Source: Jiangella alba (GTDB lineage: Bacteria > Actinomycetota > Actinomycetes > Jiangellales > Jiangellaceae). From it: a stretch of 64,000 nucleotides of DNA. The notes beneath the pieces were generated by a model. The model saw nothing but the letters and a program-made list of their open reading frames with translations. It did not search any database and was not told the origin of the DNA. The first letter of the stretch is position 1; the number at the start of each line of letters is the position of its first letter. This document shows, in pieces, positions 16,389 to 24,138 of the stretch. The position numbers were made by a program, and so were the translations under genes. The stretch lies in contig NZ_FNUC01000003.1 of NCBI RefSeq assembly GCF_900106035.1, positions 992,001 to 1,056,000 on the forward strand, read 5' to 3'.

Positions 16389-16599
16389 GGCTTCTCCCAT
16401 CGCACCCGTCCGCTGCTGATGTCGATGAGGTGCACCACCGCGCCCACGAATTGCGACGCCGACAGACGCCACTAACTGCTCTGCCCGTCACCGCGGCGGC
16501 GCGCGAGTGAGTCCGCGCGCATCGGTGGGGAGCGCGCCGCCACCTATGAGCGGGGTAGCGGAAACACCGCGAACCCTCTTCTGTGGGAGGAGCCAAGGC

Positions 16600-17685
16600 A
16601 TGCTCGACAACGAGATGGCCATGAACGACCCGCTCGTCGCGACGGTCGTCGCGCTGACGGCGGTCGCTCGCGAACGACACCTGACCGATGCGGGGGAGCG
16701 TCCCTTCGACGTCGCCGACGAGCTGGCCGAGATCCTGGCCGCGGTCAATGCCCGCGTCGGCGGCACCGACGAGCTGTTCGCCGGCCAACCGGCCACGCAG
16801 CGCACCGCGCTGATCACGTCGCTGATCGCCGACGGCACCGAACGCCGCCCCGGCCCGGACCGCGGCTCCCACGAGGCGGTCGTGTCCTGGGCGATCAGCG
16901 CCGTCACCGGGCTGGCCCGCCAGGCTGTCGCCTACATCGGTGACGACGGCCGGTCCCCGTATCCGTTCGCCGACGAGTTCACCGATGCGCTGGACAGCGT
17001 CGCCACCCGCATCGGCGGTATCACAGAACTGTTCGCCGGCCAGCCGATCACGCCGAACATGACCACCATCGCCGCCCTGCTCGGCCAGCAGCTGCCCGAC
17101 ACGCTCCCCGCCTTTCGTACCGAGCCAGTGCGCATGCTCCTGGACGTCGACGACGCGTTCGACAGGTTCGGGCTGCGAGACCGCTACCACCGGGCGTTGC
17201 AGGGCCTCTCGCCGGCCATCCACGACGATAAGCTTCCCGAGCAGACCCGGCGCCGGGCCGTCGCCGCCGCCGACGCGGTGGACGCCGCCTACTCCGCGCA
17301 GAAGGCTGCCTACACCGAGAACTACCTCGCCACCGCGGCGCAGGTCGCCACGAACCTGGGCCTGCATGCGCCGCTCGAGGTGATCCTCGGACACCGCGGC
17401 GACCCGGAGGCACCCGCAGCTGACCCGCTCACCGAGGCAATGTCCTCGGAGCTGATCGCGGCCACCGTTGTTCCCGCCACCGGCCAGGCACCTCGCGATC
17501 ACCCCGGCCGCCGGCCCGGCGACCTCATCGGCGCCGAGTTCCCCACAATCAACCCCAACCGCCAAGGACACGAGCCCTCACCACTGGCGCCCACCCGGCA
17601 CGCAGCACCGGCCGAAGATGCCCGCCCACCCACACCGCGACCGCACCCGCACGACGAGTCCCGCCGCGACGGCCCCCACCTGTAG
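16600..17685 (+). CDS. Hypothetical protein with an internal duplication
   Basis: This 361-residue protein begins MLDNEMAMNDP with GGGAGGAG upstream. Two copies of one unit are visible: VNARVGGTDELFAGQP (about residue 50) and VATRIGGITELFAGQP (about residue 130), each preceded by a D(V/E)-rich helix. The central part is helical (YHRALQGLSPAIHDD). The C-terminal 80 residues are Pro/His-rich and disordered. No family was recognised and no membrane part is seen. Confidence 0.65.
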   Translation: MLDNEMAMNDPLVATVVALTAVARERHLTDAGERPFDVADELAEILAAVNARVGGTDELFAGQPATQRTALITSLIADGTERRPGPDRGSHEAVVSWAISAVTGLARQAVAYIGDDGRSPYPFADEFTDALDSVATRIGGITELFAGQPITPNMTTIAALLGQQLPDTLPAFRTEPVRMLLDVDDAFDRFGLRDRYHRALQGLSPAIHDDKLPEQTRRRAVAAADAVDAAYSAQKAAYTENYLATAAQVATNLGLHAPLEVILGHRGDPEAPAADPLTEAMSSELIAATVVPATGQAPRDHPGRRPGDLIGAEFPTINPNRQGHEPSPLAPTRHAAPAEDARPPTPRPHPHDESRRDGPHL

Positions 17686-17740
17686 CGCGTCCCGGCGCGA
17701 CAACGGCCCAGTACTGCAAGGGCACTTGGTGACGTCGTAG

Positions 17741-17773
17741 TTGACATCGACGCGAATGTCAAAGATATCTTTG
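17741..17773 (+). promoter_or_regulatory. Promoter-operator of the ArsR-type regulator
   Basis: TTGACA at 17741-17746 can serve as a -35 box. AGATAT/GATATC around 17763-17769 can serve as -10. The inverted repeat TTGACAT (17741-17747) and ATGTCAA (17756-17762) overlaps the perfect palindrome CAAAGATATCTTTG (17760-17773). The GTG start at 17779 is only a few bases downstream and lacks a Shine-Dalgarno, so the mRNA may be leaderless. The layout indicates autorepression. Confidence 0.6.
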
Positions 17774-17778
17774 GCTTT

Positions 17779-18336
17779 GTGCAGATCACCGACCCGCCCG
17801 CGTTGCGCGCCATGGCGCACCCGCTGCGGCTGGACCTGATCGAGTTGCTCGGCACGGTGGGGCCGGCGACGGCCGCGGAGTGCGCACGTCAGCTCGGCTC
17901 GACCCAGGCCAGCTGCTCCTACCACCTGCGACAGCTGGCCAAGTATGGGTTCGTCGAGCACGCCGACTCCCGGGGTGATGGTCGCGAACGCCCCTGGCAG
18001 CTGACCGACATCGAGCAGAGCTGGTCCGGCGAAGGGCCGGCCGTCGAGCATCTGGAGCGGGTGTTCGTCCAGCGCGAGACCGATCGCATCGCCGCGTGGC
18101 TGGCGCGCAGTGCGCAGCAGCCCGAGCCGTGGCGGGACGCCGGTTTCGTCGGCGGCGCCACGATCCCGTTGACGACCGCCGAGCTCGCCGCCGTGCGCGC
18201 GGGACTGGCGGCCGTGATCGAGCCGTACGTCGCGCGGCTCACCGAACGCTCCGGCTGGCCGGAGCACTACCGGTTCGTGCGCATCCTGCTGGTTGGCACA
18301 CCAGCCGCCACCGACCCCGAGGAGCCCCGCGCATGA
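17779..18336 (+). CDS. ArsR-like winged HTH regulator
   Basis: This 185-residue protein has an N-terminal ArsR/HTH_20 domain (LRAMAHPLRLDLIELLGTVGPATAAECA, with the recognition helix STQASCSYHLRQLAKYGFVE). The C-terminal 90 residues have helices and end in PATDPEEPRA. No metal-binding ELCVCDL motif is present, so a non-metal ligand is more likely. A palindromic operator overlaps the promoter. The stop overlaps the start of the hydrolase as ATGA, so the hydrolase is probably its main target. Confidence 0.9.
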   Translation: MQITDPPALRAMAHPLRLDLIELLGTVGPATAAECARQLGSTQASCSYHLRQLAKYGFVEHADSRGDGRERPWQLTDIEQSWSGEGPAVEHLERVFVQRETDRIAAWLARSAQQPEPWRDAGFVGGATIPLTTAELAAVRAGLAAVIEPYVARLTERSGWPEHYRFVRILLVGTPAATDPEEPRA

Positions 18337-19295
18337 GCACCAAAGGCGCACCGCCGGACGCCACGGCGCAGGAGACCGAGACCGTCGTGCCGACGGCCGT
18401 CGGCGATCTCGGCGCGATCATCCGCATCCCCGCCGCGACCATCCCGCTGCCGGGGGTGGTCCTGGTCGACGGGTCGGGTGACGGCGACCGGTTCGACTGG
18501 GGCGGATGGCCGGAATGGCTCGCGGACGCCGGGTCGATCGTGTTGCGCCACGACAAGCCCGGCTGTGGAGGTTGTCCTGGGCACTGGACCGAGCAGACGC
18601 TGGAGGATCGAGCTCGCGAGACCCTTGCTGCCGTGCGTGTGCTGCGAGCCCACCCGGCCACCGCGGGACAACCGGTCGGCCTCTACGGCATCAGCCAGGG
18701 CGGCTGGGTCGCGCTGCTGGCAGCCGCCCTCGAACCCGAGTCGGTCGACTTCGTCGTCTGCCACTCCGGCCCCGGCACCACACCGGCGCAGCAGGAGCGC
18801 GAGCGGCTGGAAACGTGGGTGCGCGCCGAAGGACACGACGAGGCGACCGTGACCGAGGCCATGGCCTGGGTCGACGCCCGAGCGGACCTGATCCGACGCG
18901 GCACGTCGGCCGAGGCCGTCCTTGCCGAGCAGTCGCGATACGCGGGCCGGCCCTGGTACGCCACGGTGCTGTTCCCTTATGACACTCCGGCCAACCTGCG
19001 GTTCCTGCGCGGCATGCTGGACTTCGACCCGACCACCGTGATGCCACAGGTCCGCTGTCCGGTGCTGACGCTGTTCGGCGCCGCCGACACCGTCATCCCT
19101 GTGCAGGCGAGTGTGGCGGCGTTCGCCGAATACCTCCCGCCGCACCCCGAGCACGGCTTTGCGGTCTTCCCCGGAGCCGACCATGGCCTCTATATCGCCG
19201 AGCCCGATCCGGCCGTGTCGCGCCGAGACCAGCTCGCGCCCGCCTACCTCGCCACGGTCGGAGCGTTCCTCACAGGACGCCAGGTCGTTTCTTGA
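18333..19295 (+). CDS. Alpha/beta hydrolase
   Basis: This 320-residue protein has the alpha/beta hydrolase fold. The nucleophile elbow is GISQGGWVA. Asp is in LTLFGAADTVIP and His in PGADHGLYI. The oxyanion loop is likely near VVLVDGSGDGDR. The start ATG overlaps the ArsR stop, with GGAGCC ahead. No signal peptide was found, so it acts in the cytoplasm. It resembles dienelactone-hydrolase/DLH or acyl-peptide-esterase-like enzymes. The substrate is unknown. Confidence 0.88.
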   Translation: MSTKGAPPDATAQETETVVPTAVGDLGAIIRIPAATIPLPGVVLVDGSGDGDRFDWGGWPEWLADAGSIVLRHDKPGCGGCPGHWTEQTLEDRARETLAAVRVLRAHPATAGQPVGLYGISQGGWVALLAAALEPESVDFVVCHSGPGTTPAQQERERLETWVRAEGHDEATVTEAMAWVDARADLIRRGTSAEAVLAEQSRYAGRPWYATVLFPYDTPANLRFLRGMLDFDPTTVMPQVRCPVLTLFGAADTVIPVQASVAAFAEYLPPHPEHGFAVFPGADHGLYIAEPDPAVSRRDQLAPAYLATVGAFLTGRQVVS

Positions 19296-19365
19296 GAGGC
19301 TATTCACCGACCCCAGCAATGACGCGCCATGATCCAAGATCACGCGGCCAGGTGCCGTTGCAGTA

Positions 19366-19551
19366 CTAGTCCTCGCGATCGCGCAGCGCTCGCAGCTGCG
19401 CTTTCAGCTTCTCCTCATCCCAGCGGGCGTGCCCACCGGGCGTCACGAACTCCGGCGCGACCATGCCCTTGTGCCACCACCGCGTCAGAGTCGTCGGGTC
19501 GACGCCGATCGCCTTCGCCGCGACCCCTGTCGACACGGGCTTGGCTGTCAC
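19366..19551 (-). CDS. BldC/MerR-like small DNA-binding protein
   Basis: This protein of about 61 residues starts at GTG 19551 (VTAKPVSTG) or at the longer ATG 19569. It has an HTH (AKAIGVDPTTLTRWWHKG) and the wing FVTPGGHARWDEEKL, as in BldC, MerR N-terminal and excisionase-like proteins. BldC binds direct repeats head to tail. Three direct repeats lie immediately upstream of this gene. It is either an autoregulator or an Xis-like factor of the island. Confidence 0.75.
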   Translation of the reverse strand: MTAKPVSTGVAAKAIGVDPTTLTRWWHKGMVAPEFVTPGGHARWDEEKLKAQLRALRDRED

Positions 19552-19564
19552 ACCACCACCGTCG

Positions 19565-19639
19565 TGCATCGAAAGCCGCGTTTACCAGGTCGTGCAGCGA
19601 ATACCTGGTTTGCATTGATTGCATCGAATACCGCGTTAG
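19565..19639. repeat. Three iteron-like direct repeats before the BldC-like gene
   Basis: Copies start at 19566 (GCATCGAAAGCCGCGTT), 19594 (GCAGCGAATACCTGGTT) and 19621 (GCATCGAATACCGCGTT), spaced 28 and 27 bp. They share GCAKCGAA.(A/G)CC..GTT. The array begins at the start of the BldC-like gene and lies in the divergent promoter region of the plus-strand gene at 19872. It is a likely operator. Confidence 0.6.
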
Positions 19640-19871
19640 ACTCGCGGTGTGGTCCAGCGGTGGGACGTGTGAATGTGCGGCGAGCCTGGGCATCGCCGAC
19701 GCAACCCCCGTGGGCGTCGACCGCCAGACCACGTCCGACCGCGGACCTTCACACGCTGCGCTCCGGACTGCGGTCGGAGTGGCCGCCCAGCCCACGGTGG
19801 GCGGCCACCCGGCCGGAAGCCCCGCACGATCGACACGGCGGGCGTGGCCACGCGGCCCAGGGTGGTATCCG

Positions 19872-20480
19872 ATGCCTGACCCGCCCGCGGACCCGCTGAC
19901 TGTGGCCCTCACGGTCTACCAGTGCGGGCCCGCCTGGAGTACGCCTGCGCTTCGGCGCTGGTATGCCAGCGCCGACGTCGAGGGTGACTGCGATGCACGT
20001 GTCCGTCACGTAGGCCACATCACCGCCTGGATGGCCTGGCCCGATCCAGTTCGAGTCGACCCGGTCCCGGAGGAACTGCGGTTCGTGCTGCAAACAGCCT
20101 TCGAGCCCAGGACGGGCAAGCTCCACCCCGCCGTCGACCAACTCATCAGCTCACCCAACATCGCCCGCACATCCGCGGTATTGGCCATCACCGACTGGGA
20201 GCTGGCGCCGCCCTGGCGCGGCCTGGGCCTGGCCGGCCTGCTGATGTCCGCCACGGTCGAGAGGTTCCGCTCCCAGGCCCGGCTGGCCGCCTGCCGGATC
20301 TCACCGGTCCAGTTCGACACCAGCAGCACCGACGAGGCTCAAGCAGCCGCCACCCGAGTCGGGGCGATCCTCGAGCGCTACGGCTGGCAGCGCTGGCGCG
20401 GACTGCACGTCATCGACACCCAGGCAGACGCCCTCGTCGACGCCACCCTCGACGTACTGCAGCGAGGAGAACCGCGCTGA
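19872..20480 (+). CDS. GNAT-like hypothetical protein
   Basis: This 202-residue protein begins MPDPPADPLTVALTVYQ with GGGTGG a few bases upstream. The segment PPWRGLGLAGLLMSATVERF resembles the acetyl-CoA binding motif A of GNAT enzymes. Other parts are not recognisable. Cytoplasmic. The substrate is unknown. A hairpin 119 bp downstream may terminate it. Confidence 0.65.
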   Translation: MPDPPADPLTVALTVYQCGPAWSTPALRRWYASADVEGDCDARVRHVGHITAWMAWPDPVRVDPVPEELRFVLQTAFEPRTGKLHPAVDQLISSPNIARTSAVLAITDWELAPPWRGLGLAGLLMSATVERFRSQARLAACRISPVQFDTSSTDEAQAAATRVGAILERYGWQRWRGLHVIDTQADALVDATLDVLQRGEPR

Positions 20481-20598
20481 CCGTGCGGCCGGTCAGGACA
20501 GGCGCGGGCGGTCAGGCACGGGGGAGAGGACGTCATCCAGCAGGTTCTTGCGGCTCGACGGCGGATGATCGGGCCGTCCGCTGTGGCCAGACGCAAGA

Positions 20599-20636
20599 CA
20601 CCCCACTCGTCGACGGGGGAGCGAACGAGCGGGGTG
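20599..20636 (+). terminator. Hairpin, possible terminator
   Basis: Arms CACCCCACTCGT (20599-20610) and ACGAGCGGGGTG (20625-20636) pair at 11 of 12 positions with a 14-base loop. Only a short CTTT follows, so a Rho-independent role is plausible but not certain. It would serve the gene ending at 20480. Confidence 0.4.
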
Positions 20637-20705
20637 CTTTGCGAGGGTTCGACCAGGTTAGCGAGCATTTCAGATAGTTGACCATGGTTGAAGGTCAGGC
20701 ACGGA

Positions 20706-20959
20706 TCACCGCCCAACACGCACGGCCTGCGCGGCACTGAGCGCCTGCTCCTTCTCGACTGCGCTCGTCATCGGATCACCCATCACGATGAGCGCATCAT
20801 GGAGGGCCCGCCGCACGCCCCACCACTCATCGTCCGTGTCCTCGGCGCGCGCACCCAGCGGACGGTCTCGACCGCGTCGGTCAAGGCCACGGTATGAAGG
20901 AGCGCCCACACGTCGCTGACGCGCCACGGATGTGCCAGCTCGCTCGGGTCCTGGACCAC
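20706..20959 (-). pseudogene. Small hypothetical gene with a frameshift
   Basis: On the minus strand the frame ELAHPWRVSDVWALLHTVAL through VRWVRA is protein-like. It continues in another frame as EDTDDEWWGVRRALHDALIVMGD to the stop at 20706. The switch lies in a GCGCGCGCC run, so an indel there is likely. Reconstructed length is about 75-80 residues from GTG 20959. Family unknown. Confidence 0.35.
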
Positions 20960-21005
20960 CCGGCTCTGGTTGCGTGCGGACGGCCGAGTTGTAGCGTTGA
21001 TGGAG

Positions 21006-21585
21006 TGCGTGCCGGCCAGGAGAAGGAGAGTGATCCGCGGGTCAGCGCCCCCACCGCATTCTGACGGCCGGCGACGAGTTGTTCTCCCGCCGTGGGATTC
21101 GTGCTGTCAGCGTCTATGAGGTGATCGAACGGTCTCGGGTGGCCCGGGCGACGTTCTACCGGCACTTTCCGTCGAAGGCCGACCTGGTGCTGGCCTTCCT
21201 GGCCCGACGAGAGCAGCAGTGGACACTCGGGCTGGTGAAAGCGGAGTCCGAGCGGCTGGGGGACACGGCCGAGGAGCGACTGCTGGCGATCTTCGACGTG
21301 TTCGACGACTGGTTCGGCGGCGACGCGTTCGAGGGATGCTCGTTCATCAGTGTGTTGCTGCAGATGGGTGCGGACCATCCACTGGGGTCAGCGAGCATCG
21401 GGTACCTGGAGAACATCCGGGCCATCGTGCGGGAGCATGCCGAAGAGGCCGGTCTCCGTGACCCGGACGGTTTCGCACGGTCGTGGCACATCCTGATGAA
21501 GGGCTCCATCGTCTCCGCCCATAGCGGTGCGTCGCGGCTCCGACCACGGATTCGTGGGCACCCTTCCAGACCCGGAAGACGGTGA
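21006..21585 (+). pseudogene. TetR-family regulator, frameshifted and C-terminally replaced
   Basis: The HTH is intact (ELFSRRGIRAVSVYEVIERSRVARATFYRHFPSKADLV, shown here as its flanks RRGIRAVSVYEVIE and ARATFYRHFPSK). A family-like N-terminus VRAGQEKESDPRVSAP lies in another frame from GTG 21006. A C run at 21048-21052 appears to be one base short. After KGSIVSAHSG (about 21525) the sequence no longer resembles TetR but overlaps a minus-strand recombinase fragment. The regulator is thus broken at both ends. Confidence 0.7.
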
Positions 21586-21990
21586 AGGCTGGGAGGTGGT
21601 CGGTGCTGCGCTCGCCGTCGAACAGCCGGCCGTCGGGTGTCGTGCCGAACGTGGCGCGGTGGTGGTGCAGCAGAGCGGTGAGTTCGGGCGGGGACTGAAC
21701 CTTGCGGACCTCGCCAGCCTCCCGCTGCTTGAGCGGCCGGTCGTCGCGTGCCTTGCAAGCGTTCGTCAAGTCGGTCCCGGCATGGGGCTTGGCCGCCTCT
21801 AGGTAGATGCAGCCCCAGCCCGTCCCCCGGAGGTCGAGATCGTCTCGGTTCAGGTCGGCGGCTTCTTCGGGCCGGAGTGCGGCGTAGTAGAGCAGCCGGA
21901 TGACCGTCCCTGGGCGCTCGCTGCGTTCCACGCCCAGGGAACGCAGCGAGCGCGGTGCGCAGCGCCACGTCGTCGACGCTCAGGGGAGCG
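21540..21990 (-). pseudogene. Tyrosine recombinase (phage-type integrase) fragment
   Basis: On the minus strand RLLYYAALRPEEAADLNRDDL matches the first catalytic block of tyrosine recombinases (Arg in ALRPEEA). It is followed by PLKQREAGEVRKVQSPPELTALLHHH and LPAFTVFRVWKGA. The upstream part (VDDVALRTALAAFP) is in another frame. The C-terminal HxxR and nucleophile tyrosine are missing. It is fused to the broken TetR gene. It may be the integrase remnant of the island. Confidence 0.7.
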
Positions 21991-22032
21991 TCGACGGTGC
22001 CGATCTCCGTTCCCCAGCCGGTGACCTACAGG

Positions 22033-23937
22033 TCAGCGGGCGTAGACCTCGACCTCGGCGAGAGAGAGCGCCTGGTTGTCCGACTCCAGCTGGATGCGCA
22101 CGAAGCGGCCCGTGCCGTTGAGGTCGACGACACGGAAATCGCCGGCCGCGCCGTCGATGCGGACGGCGGTCACGCTGGGCGCACTGCGCACGGTGGCCAG
22201 ATCCCCGGGCGGGAAGTCGGTATCGGAGGCCATGACCCAGAAGTCGCTCAGCCGGAGGCCGTAGTCTCCGCCAGTGCGGTTGTAGATCCAGACCTGTCCG
22301 AGATCGGCCGGGCCGCCGAGGTCGACCTGCCACCACGGCTCGCGGGTCACCTCGGTGTGCGTGGTCGTCCCAGCCGCCCAGTCGCCGTTGGTGTTGCCAT
22401 CGACCGCGCGCTCGGGCACTCCGCCGTGGCCGGTGGATTGCTGCCGGACCGGCTTGCCCGCCGCCAGGTTCGTCCCAGGCTTGACCACGTGCCACGCGAG
22501 TGTCTCGCGGGTGGCGAACTCGGGGGTCAGCTTCCGCTCCACCGGCAGCTCGAGGACGAGGTCCGGCCCGATCTTGCTCAAGCCGGCCACGTCGACCAAC
22601 AGGTCTCCGTTGGAGTCCTCCTCGAACGGCACGGCACGTCCATCCAGGGTGGAGACCGAGTCCACTCTGGCGTTCAGGGCCGGCAGGCGAAGCTTGAATG
22701 GCTTGATCGTGTCGGTGATGTGCACGTAGATGGTCTTGTCACGGTAGGTCGCGCCCCCGACGGCGCCGCTGCGGTAGGGACCTCCCCGGGTGCCCACGAT
22801 GCTGGCCTTGTGCTCGGCCATCCAGGCGCCGACCTCGCGAAGGGTGGTCGCGGCCGCGTCCTCGATGTATCCGGTCTTCATCGGTCCGACGTTGAGGAGG
22901 AGGTTGCCGTCTCCGGTCGACGTGGCGACGAGCGTCTCGACCACTGAGGTCATGTCGCGTGTCGGCAGGTCGGGCTGCCAGGCCCACACGCCGGGGGTGA
23001 TCGTGATGCACGACTCCCAAGGCCGCAGGGGGTCGAAGGCGCCGATCCGCTGCTCGGGCGTCGAGTAATCACCGGCAAGGGTGGGGGGCACCGGCTCGAA
23101 CCCCATCGTGTCGTAGCCGCGGTCGTTGACCAGGATGTTCTGCTGGAGGTCACGCGGGATCGTGTTGAGCAGCGGCGGCCGGAACGGCGCCATGTCGGCG
23201 TACGGGATGTGGTCGTACCACATGAAATCGACCTTGCCGTACTTGGTGAGCAGCTGGACCAGGTGCTCGAGCATGTAGTCGTAGTAGGCCGCGTAGTCGC
23301 CACGGACGTAGTCCGGCTGGGTCCAGTCTCGCTGCGAGTAGTAGATCCCGAACTTGAGTCCAGCGTCGCGGGTCGCCGTGGCGATTTCACGGGTGAGGTC
23401 GCGGCCCGAGCGTCCCATGGGAGTCCGCGCGAAGTCGGTGTAGAACGAACGGCGGACATTGTCCGTGCGGAAGTTGGGATAGCCGTCGTGGTGCTTGGCG
23501 GTGAAGACCAGGTACTTCATCCCGGCCGCCTTCGCGGTGGCCGCCAGCTTGGTGGCCCAGTCGCGCTCCGGCAGGAACTCGCGGTAGGCGGCGTCATAGA
23601 CCGGGTCGGCCTTGACCGAGGGATCTCGGTACTGGTTGTAGGGCGGCTCGCCCGGCCGATAGGCGTTGCGACCCCAGCCGATCTCGCGACCGCGGACCGA
23701 GGAGGGATTGAAGTGTACGAACATCCCGAACCGCAGGGAGGCGAGCACCTCGCCGGGGTCGTGGACATCCGGGCGTCCCTCGGCGGCGCTCGCGGGGGAG
23801 GCTCCGAGTCCCATGGTGACAGGTGCCCCCACGATGGCGGGGACGGCGAGCATCGACCCGAGCAGGCCGCGCCGTACGAGATCGGGCCCCGCCGATCCTG
23901 GCGTGGAGCCCGCTTGTGTTGTCGTGCGCTTCGTCAT
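22033..23937 (-). CDS. Secreted GH29 alpha-L-fucosidase with C-terminal F5/8C domain
   Basis: This 634-residue protein has a Tat-like signal (LVRRGLLGSMLAVPAIVGA, cleavage near SPASA-AE). The GH29 catalytic domain shows RFGMFVHFNPSS, FTAKHHDGYPNF and GIYYSQRDW. The candidate nucleophile is D242 in FMWYDHIPY. A C-terminal discoidin domain (about 510-634, AGKPVRQQSTGHGG to LSLAEVEVYAR) likely binds sugars. The start MTKRTTTQ has GAAGGG upstream. It removes terminal fucose outside the cell. It is next to a sugar ABC operon and is the intact parent of the pseudogene at 36222-36845. Confidence 0.92.
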   Translation of the reverse strand: MTKRTTTQAGSTPGSAGPDLVRRGLLGSMLAVPAIVGAPVTMGLGASPASAAEGRPDVHDPGEVLASLRFGMFVHFNPSSVRGREIGWGRNAYRPGEPPYNQYRDPSVKADPVYDAAYREFLPERDWATKLAATAKAAGMKYLVFTAKHHDGYPNFRTDNVRRSFYTDFARTPMGRSGRDLTREIATATRDAGLKFGIYYSQRDWTQPDYVRGDYAAYYDYMLEHLVQLLTKYGKVDFMWYDHIPYADMAPFRPPLLNTIPRDLQQNILVNDRGYDTMGFEPVPPTLAGDYSTPEQRIGAFDPLRPWESCITITPGVWAWQPDLPTRDMTSVVETLVATSTGDGNLLLNVGPMKTGYIEDAAATTLREVGAWMAEHKASIVGTRGGPYRSGAVGGATYRDKTIYVHITDTIKPFKLRLPALNARVDSVSTLDGRAVPFEEDSNGDLLVDVAGLSKIGPDLVLELPVERKLTPEFATRETLAWHVVKPGTNLAAGKPVRQQSTGHGGVPERAVDGNTNGDWAAGTTTHTEVTREPWWQVDLGGPADLGQVWIYNRTGGDYGLRLSDFWVMASDTDFPPGDLATVRSAPSVTAVRIDGAAGDFRVVDLNGTGRFVRIQLESDNQALSLAEVEVYAR

Positions 23938-24138
23938 GTCGATCGGACCCTTCTCTGTGTGTCCCGGCGCGGACGCCAGGCGCCGGCCTCGCGGGGCAGG
24001 CTGTGGGAGTGAGGGTGCTGAGTGAGGCGATGCCGCCGATTCCCGGGAGTCAGGGCCGTGTGCCGCGGCCACGCGACGGCCGCATGTGCCTCGACGACCG
24101 GGAACCGAGCAGTCGCCGAGACGAGTGGCCGCGGGTAT

